From Euryarchaeota archaeon UBA220 (lineage in GTDB: Archaea > Thermoplasmatota > Poseidoniia > Poseidoniales > Thalassarchaeaceae), in the NCBI GenBank assembly GCA_002501885.1, contig DAON01000015.1:1-40734 (forward strand): DNA of 40,734 nt. Reading direction: 5' to 3'. The stretch's first letter is position 1, and each line of letters begins with the position of its first letter. The notes beneath the pieces are model-generated. The model made no database searches. It worked only from the letters and a program-made list of their open reading frames with translations, and was not told where the DNA came from. Shown in pieces: positions 8,187 through 15,919 of this stretch. Both the position numbers and the translations under genes were made by a program.

Positions 8187-9596
8187 ATGGCAGAAAGCGG
8201 AGCACTATTGACGACGATGATATTTGCAACTGTACTGGTACTTGTGGCGGTGACAATTTTCTTTGCACAGCGCTACAAGAGGTGCCCTCCTGACAAGGTT
8301 ATGGTCATCTACGGGCGTACAGACAAAGGCCGCCCTTCTAGGACTATTCACGGTGGTGCGGCATTAGTCTGGCCATTGATTCAGGACTACGCGTACCTCC
8401 CACTAACTCCGATTACAATCAACATTGATCTCAGAAACGCTCTATCTCTGCAGAACATCAGAATCAATGTCCCGAGCACCTTCACTATCGGCATCAGCAT
8501 CGAGGATAACATCATGCAGAATGCAGCTCAGAGACTGCTTGGCCTGAAGATGGAGGACATCGAGAAGATGGCAGAGGAAATCATTCTTGGTCAACTACGT
8601 CTGACTGTCGCTTCCCTGACTATCGAGCAGATTAATCAAGATAGAGACAACTTCCTCGAGCGAATTAACAACAACGTCGAGAAGGAACTTGAGAAGGTCG
8701 GTCTACGTCTAATCAACGTGAACATTGTCGATATTACCGATGACTCCGACTATATCGAGAGCATCGGAAAGAAGGCTGCAGCAACTGCAGTAGAGAATGC
8801 ACGTGTAGACGTAGCAAACGCAGAGAGGGACGGTGCCATCGGTGCAGCAGAGGCTGACAAGACCCGTGAGATTCAGGTTGCTGAGAACATGGCTGAGGCA
8901 GCAAAGGGACGCAAGGCGGCTGAGGCCGACAAGCGTGTTTATGTCGAGAACCAGGAAGCCCTCGCAGTTTCCGGTGAGAACGTCGCTCAGGCAGAGATTG
9001 CCAATGCCAACGCCGACCTAAAGGAGGCCGAGGCATCAGCCAAGCAGAGAGCAGATGTAGCTACGGCCGAGTCCGAGGCTGCCATCCAGCGTGCCATTGC
9101 TGGTGAGGAGACAGAGCGCCTGAGGGCCAGCGAGATTGTTCGTGAGAATATCCAGAAGCAGCAGATTGAGATTGCTGCAGAGGCCGAGGCCGAACGCCAG
9201 CGTCGCGTGGCTCGTGGTGAGGCAGATGCGATTCTTGCCGTGTATGAGGCAGAAGCTAAGGGTATCCAACAAGTTCTAGATGCTAAGGCTCAGGGTTACC
9301 AGAACTTAGTCAACAGCGCTGCTGGCGACCCCAAGGCAGCAGCAACTCTGCTAATGGTTGAGAAGATTGAGAACATGGTATCGGCCCAGGTCGAGGCTAT
9401 TCGAAACCTCAAGATCGACAAGGTCACCGTCTGGGATGGAGGCAACAACGCCGACGGTTCGTCCGCGACTAGCAACTTCGTTAGCAGCCTAGTGCAGAGT
9501 CTTCCACCTATCCATGATGTTGCTAAGATGGCAGGAGTAGACTTGCCTGAATATCTCGGCTCAATGGCAGAGGACACACAAGAAGACGGCGAGTAG
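8187..9596 (+). CDS. Flotillin-like SPFH/band-7 membrane scaffold protein
   Basis: Membrane-anchored scaffold of the flotillin/YqiK/FloT type. One N-terminal membrane helix (about residues 6-27) is followed by the SPFH domain (about 30-200), then a long Ala/Glu-rich coiled coil (about 195-365) with repeated EAE, AEA and AEAD motifs. The C-terminal part (about 370-430) mediates oligomerisation in the family. At 469 residues it is typical for flotillins. The partner NfeD-like gene lies directly upstream, the classic nfeD-floT pairing. The stop codon is embedded in a 10-bp-arm palindrome (9596-9616). Confidence 0.88.
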   Translation: MAESGALLTTMIFATVLVLVAVTIFFAQRYKRCPPDKVMVIYGRTDKGRPSRTIHGGAALVWPLIQDYAYLPLTPITINIDLRNALSLQNIRINVPSTFTIGISIEDNIMQNAAQRLLGLKMEDIEKMAEEIILGQLRLTVASLTIEQINQDRDNFLERINNNVEKELEKVGLRLINVNIVDITDDSDYIESIGKKAAATAVENARVDVANAERDGAIGAAEADKTREIQVAENMAEAAKGRKAAEADKRVYVENQEALAVSGENVAQAEIANANADLKEAEASAKQRADVATAESEAAIQRAIAGEETERLRASEIVRENIQKQQIEIAAEAEAERQRRVARGEADAILAVYEAEAKGIQQVLDAKAQGYQNLVNSAAGDPKAAATLLMVEKIENMVSAQVEAIRNLKIDKVTVWDGGNNADGSSATSNFVSSLVQSLPPIHDVAKMAGVDLPEYLGSMAEDTQEDGE

Positions 9597-9616
9597 ACTG
9601 TCCCTAAGGGACAGTC
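9596..9616 (+). terminator. Perfect palindrome at the end of the flotillin gene
   Basis: GACTGTCCCT (9596-9605) and AGGGACAGTC (9607-9616) are exact reverse complements around one base (TAA in practice forms a 3-base loop). It begins at the last base of the flotillin stop codon and ends 32 bases before the thiolase ATG. A 10-bp perfect stem here is very unlikely to be chance. It may end or attenuate transcription, protect an mRNA 3' end, or be a protein-binding site. There is no T-run after it, so intrinsic archaeal termination is not obvious. Confidence 0.5.
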
Positions 9617-9648
9617 ATCCTCATGAAGAGGGATTGCTTGGCCATGCC

Positions 9649-10884
9649 ATGTCGAAAACCGATGTGGTAATTGTCGGAGGTGCCCGAACTCCATTCTGCG
9701 AATGGTTGGGCGGAAAGCGTGGAGACGGCCAACCCGGCGGTAGGCTAGCGTCAAGATCCACTGAAGATTTAGGTGCGATTGCAATTCAAGGAGCGCTTGA
9801 GAAGTCTGGAACCGATCCAAATTCGGTAGATCATGTTGTCATGGGCCACGCCTTACAGACATCTGGTCAGGCAATTTTCGGAGCTAGACATGCTGGTCTC
9901 AATGCAGGAATACCTCAGGAAACTCCGATGCTCACATTGAACCGACTTTGTGGAAGCGGTGCTCAGTCTATCGTCACCGGATCGCAAATGATTATGCTCG
10001 GAGAGGCAGAGATAGTTGTCGCCGGCGGCATGGAAAATCTCTCCCAGGCTCCACATGTTCTGAGGGGCGAGCGTTCAACACACAAATTGGGCAGGCCGCC
10101 CCAAGAGGGCTATACTCTGACCAAGGATATGGAGGATTATCTGTTCACTAATCTTCTCGACAATACTTGTGACTCATTCATGGCCCAGACCAGTGACAGA
10201 CTGTGTCACAAGGTTGGCGTGACCCGTGAACAGGCAGACGAGTTTGCTGCCCTCAGCCACTCTCGGACTGAGCAGAGTATAGAATCAGGACTCTTTGAGA
10301 CAGAGATTGTAGATGTAGAAACAGAAGACGGTACAATCACCGCTGCACATGAGGATCACTTCGTCAGGGGCACTACTGTAGAATCGCTCTCGGGCTTAAG
10401 GCCACATTTCGGCCCCAATTCCCTGGTAACTGCGGGCAATGCCTCAGGAGTTGTAGATGGCGCAGCAGCAGTAGTTCTGAAATCTGCTGAGAGGGCTGCA
10501 GCAGATGGCGACGAACCTTTGGCCAGAATTGTGAATTGGGGAATAGTCGGACTAGATCCTTCAATCATGGCCTATGGCCCGGTTCCGAGCAGTAGGCTAG
10601 CCCTAGAAAGAGCAGGCCTCGGTATCGAGGACATTGACAGATGGGAGATTAACGAGGCTTTCTCAGGTCAAGCGGTTGCTTGCATCCAAGAATTAGGCCT
10701 AGATGTGGACAAGGTAAATGTCAACGGAGGAGCAGTTGGACTAGGTCACCCACTCGCCGCAACAGGCACCAGACTAATCCTAACTCTGGCCCATGAACTC
10801 AGGCGCAGTAGTGGCAAATATGGTGTTGCGACAGCGTGTATTGGCGGCGGACAGGGAATCGCTGTAATCATCGAATCTTGCTAA
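9649..10884 (+). CDS. Acetyl-CoA acetyltransferase (thiolase)
   Basis: Type II thiolase that joins two acetyl-CoA to acetoacetyl-CoA or cleaves 3-ketoacyl-CoA. All catalytic residues are present: nucleophile Cys101 in NRLCGSGAQS, His367 in GGAVGLGHPLAATG, and Cys397 in CIGGGQG; GGMENLSQAP is the usual signature. From the ATG at 9649 the protein has 411 residues, close to the family norm. A TTG at 9634 would add only five residues and has poor spacing from the upstream GAGGG. It has no second fatty-acid oxidation gene beside it, so biosynthetic and degradative roles are both open. Confidence 0.92.
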   Translation: MSKTDVVIVGGARTPFCEWLGGKRGDGQPGGRLASRSTEDLGAIAIQGALEKSGTDPNSVDHVVMGHALQTSGQAIFGARHAGLNAGIPQETPMLTLNRLCGSGAQSIVTGSQMIMLGEAEIVVAGGMENLSQAPHVLRGERSTHKLGRPPQEGYTLTKDMEDYLFTNLLDNTCDSFMAQTSDRLCHKVGVTREQADEFAALSHSRTEQSIESGLFETEIVDVETEDGTITAAHEDHFVRGTTVESLSGLRPHFGPNSLVTAGNASGVVDGAAAVVLKSAERAAADGDEPLARIVNWGIVGLDPSIMAYGPVPSSRLALERAGLGIEDIDRWEINEAFSGQAVACIQELGLDVDKVNVNGGAVGLGHPLAATGTRLILTLAHELRRSSGKYGVATACIGGGQGIAVIIESC

Positions 10885-10941
10885 TTACAACCGTAATCAC
10901 TCCGTAGGAGGAGTTATCCATAATGGATACTACCGATTATC

Positions 10942-11418
10942 ATGGTGAAAGGCTTACCTGGAGGAGGCCATGCGAATAGAAAGCGCAGTGTTGCCAAGAC
11001 ATTCCTATGGAGAGGTGTAGCGACGACAGACACCATCATTATTTCAAGAGTAATAACAGGTAGTTGGACCGAAGGACTTGCGATTGGAGTTATCGAAGTC
11101 TTCACCAAGATGATATTGTATTATTTCCATGAGAGGGCTTGGAGCACTTCTGATTGGGGCCTTGGAGACTCCGATGCCGCAGGTCACGCTAATAGAAAGC
11201 GCAGTATTGCCAAGACATTCCTATGGAGGGGTATAGCGACGACAGACACCATCATTATTTCAAGAGTAATAACAGGTAGTTGGACTGAAGGACTTGCGAT
11301 TGGAACCATTGAAGTCTTCACTAAGATGATATTGTATTATTTCCATGAGAGGGCTTGGAGCGCTTCTGATTGGGGTCTTGAAGATCCAGATGCTCCAGAT
11401 GTTAGCCCTATGCACTGA
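10942..11418 (+). CDS. Tandem DUF2061 membrane protein (two near-identical domains)
   Basis: Two DUF2061 domains in one polypeptide of 158 residues. Each unit reads RSxAKTFLWRGxATTDT, then SRVITGSWTEGLAIG, then IEVFTKMILYYFHERAW, the family pattern (K-T-x-S-W-R, T-G-S, KMxLYYxHER). The units are 72 residues apart and differ at about 7 of 72 positions by eye. DUF2061 proteins are small, predicted membrane proteins of unknown function, normally with one copy of the domain. The start is uncertain: the good SD (AGGAGGAG at about 10906-10913) is 28 bases upstream and better suits an out-of-frame ATG at 10923. A further DUF2061 gene follows. Confidence 0.75.
   Translation: MVKGLPGGGHANRKRSVAKTFLWRGVATTDTIIISRVITGSWTEGLAIGVIEVFTKMILYYFHERAWSTSDWGLGDSDAAGHANRKRSIAKTFLWRGIATTDTIIISRVITGSWTEGLAIGTIEVFTKMILYYFHERAWSASDWGLEDPDAPDVSPMH
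10960..11390 (+). repeat. 216-base tandem duplication inside the DUF2061 gene
   Basis: Two direct repeats offset by exactly 216 bases (for example AATAGAAAGC at 10975 and at 11191). I count about 16 differences over about 205 aligned bases, many silent (GCC/GCT, ACC/ACT, TTC ACC/TTC ACT). A long stretch from GCGACGACAGACACC through AGGTAGTTGG is identical. The offset is a multiple of three, so the frame is kept. This is a fairly recent duplication or one kept similar by gene conversion. Confidence 0.88.
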
Positions 11419-11479
11419 TGGCATCCTAGTCTAACTAAGAAAAACTCTCGATGATTCGTTTGAAGACCGTCGGTATTAT

Positions 11480-11722
11480 TTGTCAGATGCAAAGGCCCCT
11501 CGCTCAGTTAACATGGGGCAGACGCGGAAGCGGAGTTTGATTAAGGCGGCCTCTTGGAGGGCAATTGCGTCTCTAACCGGTGCTGCAATAGTGGTAGTTC
11601 TAACCGGAGAAATGGAACACGGAGGGGCATTCCTAGCGGCCGATGCATCTCTCAAGATGGTCTTCTACTATCTCCATGAGCGCGGATGGGAAGCTGTCAC
11701 TTGGGGCGTCCTAGCTGACTAA
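11480..11722 (+). CDS. DUF2061 membrane protein (single domain)
   Basis: Third DUF2061 domain in the region, in a separate 80-residue protein. Visible motifs are KRSLIKAASWRAIASLTGA, VVLTGEMEHGGAF and LKMVFYYLHERGWEAVTWG. It is clearly diverged from the two neighbouring tandem copies (for example SWR in place of LWR, and VFYY in place of ILYY). The start is TTG at 11480 (MSDAKAPRS...) or ATG at 11513 (MGQTRKRS); the latter still includes the whole domain. Its stop overlaps by 4 bases the stop of the convergent molybdoenzyme gene. Confidence 0.72.
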   Translation: MSDAKAPRSVNMGQTRKRSLIKAASWRAIASLTGAAIVVVLTGEMEHGGAFLAADASLKMVFYYLHERGWEAVTWGVLAD

Positions 11723-14445
11723 TCCTCGATATACCAATGCTCCTTCTTTGGAGATAGTGGGCGTTTCATCCACATAGGTCTGCGCTCACCTCTTGGATGT
11801 GTCTCGCGCTCCTTTGCCATCTCATTCCAGCGCTTGTAGTACTGGAATGACTTCTCAGTGTCGACCTCAACATCACCATATTTCTCATCCTTTGAAGGGC
11901 GACTAAGTCTGACCTTCTGCAACCAGCAGTGTGCCCCACTAATTGGATCCGGCTGAACTGCGTGAGTGATGTTCTGATGGACTCCTCCGTCCCTCCACCA
12001 AATTCGGTTGGTATCTGGATCGTCTGATTCCCACGGAGAAATTCCTGAGACCGTCCTCATCCGTTGCTTACCTTCTCCGATATCTTCGATTTGAACTTCA
12101 TTACTTAGGAATCGATTACCTTGGTCTTGAGAACGTCTCCATCTGCCGATGTGGTGAGAGCATCCAATTACTCCAGGCTTGATTCCTTCAGTTACCCAGA
12201 CCTTGTCGACGAACCAACCAATTTCAGTCTCAATCTTTAGCAAATCACCTTCCGAGACTCCTAGTTTCGCAGCATCTTTGGGATGAATCCATATTGGATT
12301 ACGATGTCCAATCTCAACTAGCCATTTTGCATTCGCAGATCTAGAATGAATGTGTTGTGGAAGTCGGAAGTTAGGAAGTAGGCAGTATTCGTCTTCTCCC
12401 TGTAAGTTGTCTGGGTGGACATGACTGTGGATTCTATAGTGTGGAATCGCATGCTCCGGATATCCGAACTCGACCATGGTCTTAGAGTAGAACTCTTGTT
12501 TCCCACTCGGAGTGGGCCAACCCTCTTGTTCATGCTTTGAGTAAGTCGATTCCTCAATTAGGAAGGCACCATGCTTGCGCATATATCCTAGGGCATCAAG
12601 ACCTTCCTTGGCAGCTGCCTCACTAAGCCCCGGAACTCGCTCGAATGTATACTGGTAGTACTCATCGATTGTGATTTTCTCTCCCTCTCGATATGGACTC
12701 ATGAAGTGCTCACGGATACCCATAGTTCCATCGTCAATCCTCCATGACAACTCATTCCAGAACTCATCTTCCTCCCAAACTTCTCCAGGATTAACCTCAC
12801 TCGTGAACTCTACATTCTTGCCCTCTCTTCGAGCGAACTCGCGTAGTACTGGTTGCCGGAACGCCACCCACTTTCCAGCAGAAGTTGCATACGAGTTGAT
12901 GTCATGCCGTTCCGATGCATGACCCATGGGAAGGACATAGTCCGCGAAGAAAGCCGTCTCGTTCCAGGTGGGAGTCAGGGCGATGTGACAGCCGATACTA
13001 TCCTCGTCCTCCAGCATCCTCATCCATGAGAATCCGTCCGGATAAGTCCAGACTGGATTGAAAACCCGTGTGAAGTAGACATCAATCTCGCCCCGACCAT
13101 CTCTGATTAGGTGCGGCAGAATATGGCTCATTTCGTAATGTGCAAGAGTATACTCAGGCGGGAAGTGCAATTCGTTCCAACCGTCCGGGTCGCCAGGTTC
13201 GTCAAACAATTGGGGGCTGAACTTTGACCATGAGTTTGGCGAAGTACCTCCCTCTGTCCCTACACTTCCAGTCAGTACATTCAGTAGATGCAGAGTCCGA
13301 GAGACTTGCCAGCCACCTAGATTGCCAATAGCAGCAGACCTCCAAACATGAGTACTCAAACGACTTCCAGCATTCGCCACAGCCTCTCCTGCCTCGATTA
13401 CCTGCTCTACAGGAATACGGCACTCCGAGGCTGCAAACTCAGGCGTATACTCTGCATATTCCTCCAGAAGTAGTTCGATGAATCTCTCGAATGTGCGCGG
13501 CTCATCGGGATGGTCAGCTTTGAGCCAATCCTCCCAGTTTACCCAATTCTCAAGGAAGTCTCGATCGTACAGCCCACGCTCTAGAATCATCTTTGCCCAA
13601 GCGAGGAATAGGGCAGTCTCTGATCCAGGCCAAGTTGGCAGCCAGTGGTCGGCCATTGAAGCAGTATTGGAGAGTCGAGGATCAATTACAATCAGCTTGG
13701 CTCCGTCAATCATCCCCTCTAGGATTCTCTGCGCATGCGGATTGAAGTAATGCCCAGTTTCCAAATGCGATGAGGTCAGAAGTATGACCTTGGCATTGGA
13801 ATGATCTGGGGATGGACGGTCATGCTTGTGCCAAAGGCTGTATCCAGTTCTGGCACCTGAAGAACAGATATTGGTGTGACTGTTGTGCCCATCGACGCCC
13901 CACGCCTTCAGCACCCTCTCTACATAACCCTCGTTACCAGGTCTACCGACATGATACACTACTCTGTCCTTTGCCTCAGTCTTGAGAGAGGCTCTAATCT
14001 TCGATGAAATCTCGTCGAGAGCTTGGTCCCAGTAGATTCTCTGCCACTTGCCCTCTCCACGCTTACCAACTCGCTTTAGAGGGTAAAGAATTCTCTCTGT
14101 GTCGTTGATTTGATTGATTGTGGCTGGCCCCTTGGCACAATTTCTACCTCTACTCCCAGGGTGATGTGGGTTGCCCTCAAACTTGGTCACCTCGCCAGTA
14201 CCTTTGTCGACATATGCCAACATCCCACACGCAGATTCGCAATTGAAGCAAGTAGTGGGGACCAGAGAATATCTCTTCTCGACCATCTTTGGCCACTCTT
14301 GTGCATCTAACTCGACATGGTCATGCCAGTCATCTGGACTTGGATACTTACGCAAATCTCCCTCACTACCTGTAGAGTGCTCGCGGTCAAGATCAGGGAT
14401 AATCCTCATTTTCTGAGCGATTTTCTCAATGAATGTCCTGGCCAT
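11719..14445 (-). CDS. Molybdopterin oxidoreductase catalytic subunit (DMSO reductase superfamily)
   Basis: Large molybdopterin-dinucleotide enzyme with an N-terminal [4Fe-4S] site: C66-x2-C69-x3-C73-x29-C103, followed by KG. A candidate Mo ligand is Cys194 in HTNICSSGART, by analogy with Cys-type enzymes (polysulfide/thiosulfate reductases, formate dehydrogenases); the ligand is inferred. The pterin-binding C-terminal beta-barrel domain is recognisable (about residues 690-830, including PIWIHPKDAAKLGVSEGD). At 908 residues it is long. The first 60 residues are charged and hydrophilic and contain no twin-arginine motif or membrane segment, so it probably stays cytoplasmic. GAGGTGAAAAG precedes the ATG, 9 bases after the ferredoxin/NrfD gene. 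The substrate is unknown. Confidence 0.85.
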   Translation of the reverse strand: MARTFIEKIAQKMRIIPDLDREHSTGSEGDLRKYPSPDDWHDHVELDAQEWPKMVEKRYSLVPTTCFNCESACGMLAYVDKGTGEVTKFEGNPHHPGSRGRNCAKGPATINQINDTERILYPLKRVGKRGEGKWQRIYWDQALDEISSKIRASLKTEAKDRVVYHVGRPGNEGYVERVLKAWGVDGHNSHTNICSSGARTGYSLWHKHDRPSPDHSNAKVILLTSSHLETGHYFNPHAQRILEGMIDGAKLIVIDPRLSNTASMADHWLPTWPGSETALFLAWAKMILERGLYDRDFLENWVNWEDWLKADHPDEPRTFERFIELLLEEYAEYTPEFAASECRIPVEQVIEAGEAVANAGSRLSTHVWRSAAIGNLGGWQVSRTLHLLNVLTGSVGTEGGTSPNSWSKFSPQLFDEPGDPDGWNELHFPPEYTLAHYEMSHILPHLIRDGRGEIDVYFTRVFNPVWTYPDGFSWMRMLEDEDSIGCHIALTPTWNETAFFADYVLPMGHASERHDINSYATSAGKWVAFRQPVLREFARREGKNVEFTSEVNPGEVWEEDEFWNELSWRIDDGTMGIREHFMSPYREGEKITIDEYYQYTFERVPGLSEAAAKEGLDALGYMRKHGAFLIEESTYSKHEQEGWPTPSGKQEFYSKTMVEFGYPEHAIPHYRIHSHVHPDNLQGEDEYCLLPNFRLPQHIHSRSANAKWLVEIGHRNPIWIHPKDAAKLGVSEGDLLKIETEIGWFVDKVWVTEGIKPGVIGCSHHIGRWRRSQDQGNRFLSNEVQIEDIGEGKQRMRTVSGISPWESDDPDTNRIWWRDGGVHQNITHAVQPDPISGAHCWLQKVRLSRPSKDEKYGDVEVDTEKSFQYYKRWNEMAKERETHPRGERRPMWMKRPLSPKKEHWYIED

Positions 14446-14454
14446 CTTTTCACC

Positions 14455-15864
14455 TCAATGCAGAGTCTCAAGTTGCGGATCGATTACCGTCCTGTGGCCA
14501 TGCCAAGCGACAAGGATAAGACACGGAATTGCTAGAGCCGATAGGAGCAGATTAGTTGGGGACAGCAAGGCAACACAAGCAGCACCAGCAACCAAAACCT
14601 CGACAGTCATCTTCACTGTCAGAGTACGGTCTTTTGACCAAGACCGACCCTTTGCCTGTTGCAAAAGCCAAGCGGTGTATATCCCCGTAAACAACGCAAG
14701 AGGGATGCCGGCATATGCTAGGTACTCCAGATACATGCGATCCAAATCAAGCAGCAGAACTAGGAAACTACAGCCGAGAATTCCACCGAAACCGCCCAAT
14801 AGATAGGCCCCTTTGACCAGCCAAGAATCCCAATTCGGCCGCAGCATAACATACAGGAATCTGAACGGCCTATCTAGGTCAATTACCAAAAGAATTCCAG
14901 TGATTCCAAGGAATGAGATACTGACTATCAGAAGCCTCCACCACAAACCATCAGTCATCTCAAGATAGCCTGCAAGCATCATCAACATCGCAACAAGGTA
15001 GGCGCCACTGGCTACTGCCTTGGTGAATACATATGCCGAGACCTCCCAGCCCCACAATACGCCCTTTGAGGGCTGGTCGTAACTGCGCTTCACATTCTCC
15101 TCATCGTCGAGCTTATCCATTACATCACGAATAATCGCTCTGTCTCTGGGAGCTGCTGCTCTGGCCTTCTTCTCAAGTGCTAGTTGGATAATCATAGATT
15201 GAGTGTCAGCCGCCCCTGCTCTCTTCTCGGCATACTTCGCAAAGTGTCCAACACCGGCCGCTTGATCTGTCCACAGGTATTCTCCTGAGCGTTCAGTAGA
15301 ATGAGGGTCCAGACTCTCTTCACTCGTTTCGACATAGAATACATTTGGCTTAGCTCCAGACTCGGGTTTGCGCACCGTTGTCTCATGCTCGGATAGATAG
15401 CCTGAGATTGACGAATTAGGATCATCTAAATCACCTGAAATTATCGCCTCTACAGGACAAACGATGACGCAGGATGGCTCATAGGAATGCTCGATTCTAT
15501 GGGCGCAATAATTGCATTTTGCCGCAGTACCCTTGTTTGGATCGATGTATAATGCATCATAGGGGCAGGCCTGCATACATGACTTGCAGCCTATACAACG
15601 ATCATCATCGAAGTCAACGATGCCATCGGAGCGTGTGAATAGAGCAGTGGTCGGGCAAATAGTAGTGCAAGGAGAATCCTCGCAATGATTGCAACGGTGG
15701 ACACTGAATTCACGAGTAACATCGGGATAAGTCCCCTTCTCGATGTACTTCACATGAGTTCTGTTGACTCCAATCGGAACATCGTGCTCAGATTTGCAAG
15801 CGACGGTACAAGCATGGCAACCGATACACTTCCGGTTGTCTATAACGAAGCCGTAATTGACCAT
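14455..15864 (-). CDS. Fused four-cluster ferredoxin and NrfD-like membrane subunit
   Basis: From the ATG at 15864 (469 residues) the N-terminal part carries sixteen cysteines in four groups: C13-x2-C-x2-C-x3-C, then CNHCEDSPCTTIC, CIGCKSCMQAC, and CNYC...CVIVC. This is the PsrB/DmsB/TtrB electron-transfer pattern of four [4Fe-4S] clusters. After a linker (about 175-265) the rest is hydrophobic with about six helices. The NrfD/PsrC wording is visible: DLDRPFRFLYVMLRPNWDSW, then IPLALFTGIYTAWLLQQA. Normally these are two proteins and NrfD has eight or more helices, so this is a fusion with a shortened NrfD. It should link the quinone pool to the downstream molybdoenzyme. An ATG at 15918 would add 18 basic residues; I prefer 15864. 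Confidence 0.83.
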   Translation of the reverse strand: MVNYGFVIDNRKCIGCHACTVACKSEHDVPIGVNRTHVKYIEKGTYPDVTREFSVHRCNHCEDSPCTTICPTTALFTRSDGIVDFDDDRCIGCKSCMQACPYDALYIDPNKGTAAKCNYCAHRIEHSYEPSCVIVCPVEAIISGDLDDPNSSISGYLSEHETTVRKPESGAKPNVFYVETSEESLDPHSTERSGEYLWTDQAAGVGHFAKYAEKRAGAADTQSMIIQLALEKKARAAAPRDRAIIRDVMDKLDDEENVKRSYDQPSKGVLWGWEVSAYVFTKAVASGAYLVAMLMMLAGYLEMTDGLWWRLLIVSISFLGITGILLVIDLDRPFRFLYVMLRPNWDSWLVKGAYLLGGFGGILGCSFLVLLLDLDRMYLEYLAYAGIPLALFTGIYTAWLLQQAKGRSWSKDRTLTVKMTVEVLVAGAACVALLSPTNLLLSALAIPCLILVAWHGHRTVIDPQLETLH

Positions 15865-15865
15865 G

Positions 15866-15888
15866 GTCCGCCCTCTATGAGGGCGGAC
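15866..15888 (-). promoter_or_regulatory. 10-bp hairpin sequestering the SD of the ferredoxin/NrfD gene
   Basis: Read on the minus strand, GTCCGCCCTC pairs perfectly with GAGGGCGGAC across the loop ATA. The 3' arm contains the only SD-like tract (GAGGG) before the ATG at 15864, which begins one base after the stem. The structure is GC-rich and would hide the ribosome site unless melted. It could instead act as a terminator after the traB-like gene or as a DNA operator, but no T-run follows. If translation started at 15918 the same bases would encode VRPHRGR. Confidence 0.6.
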
Positions 15889-15919
15889 AGGCCATCTTGG
15901 CAAATGAGCCTTCGCCATA

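Noticed and set aside
8734..9036. Long antisense open frame inside the flotillin coiled coil (100 residues, His/Arg/Leu rich).
   Set aside because: It mirrors the Ala/Glu-repeat codons of the real gene on the other strand; composition is repetitive and it has no ribosome site.
10970..11020. ATG at 10970 with a very strong GGAGGAGG ahead of it in the DUF2061 gene.
   Set aside because: It is out of frame and gives only 16 residues; the purine tract encodes the GGG of the real protein and is better explained by that.
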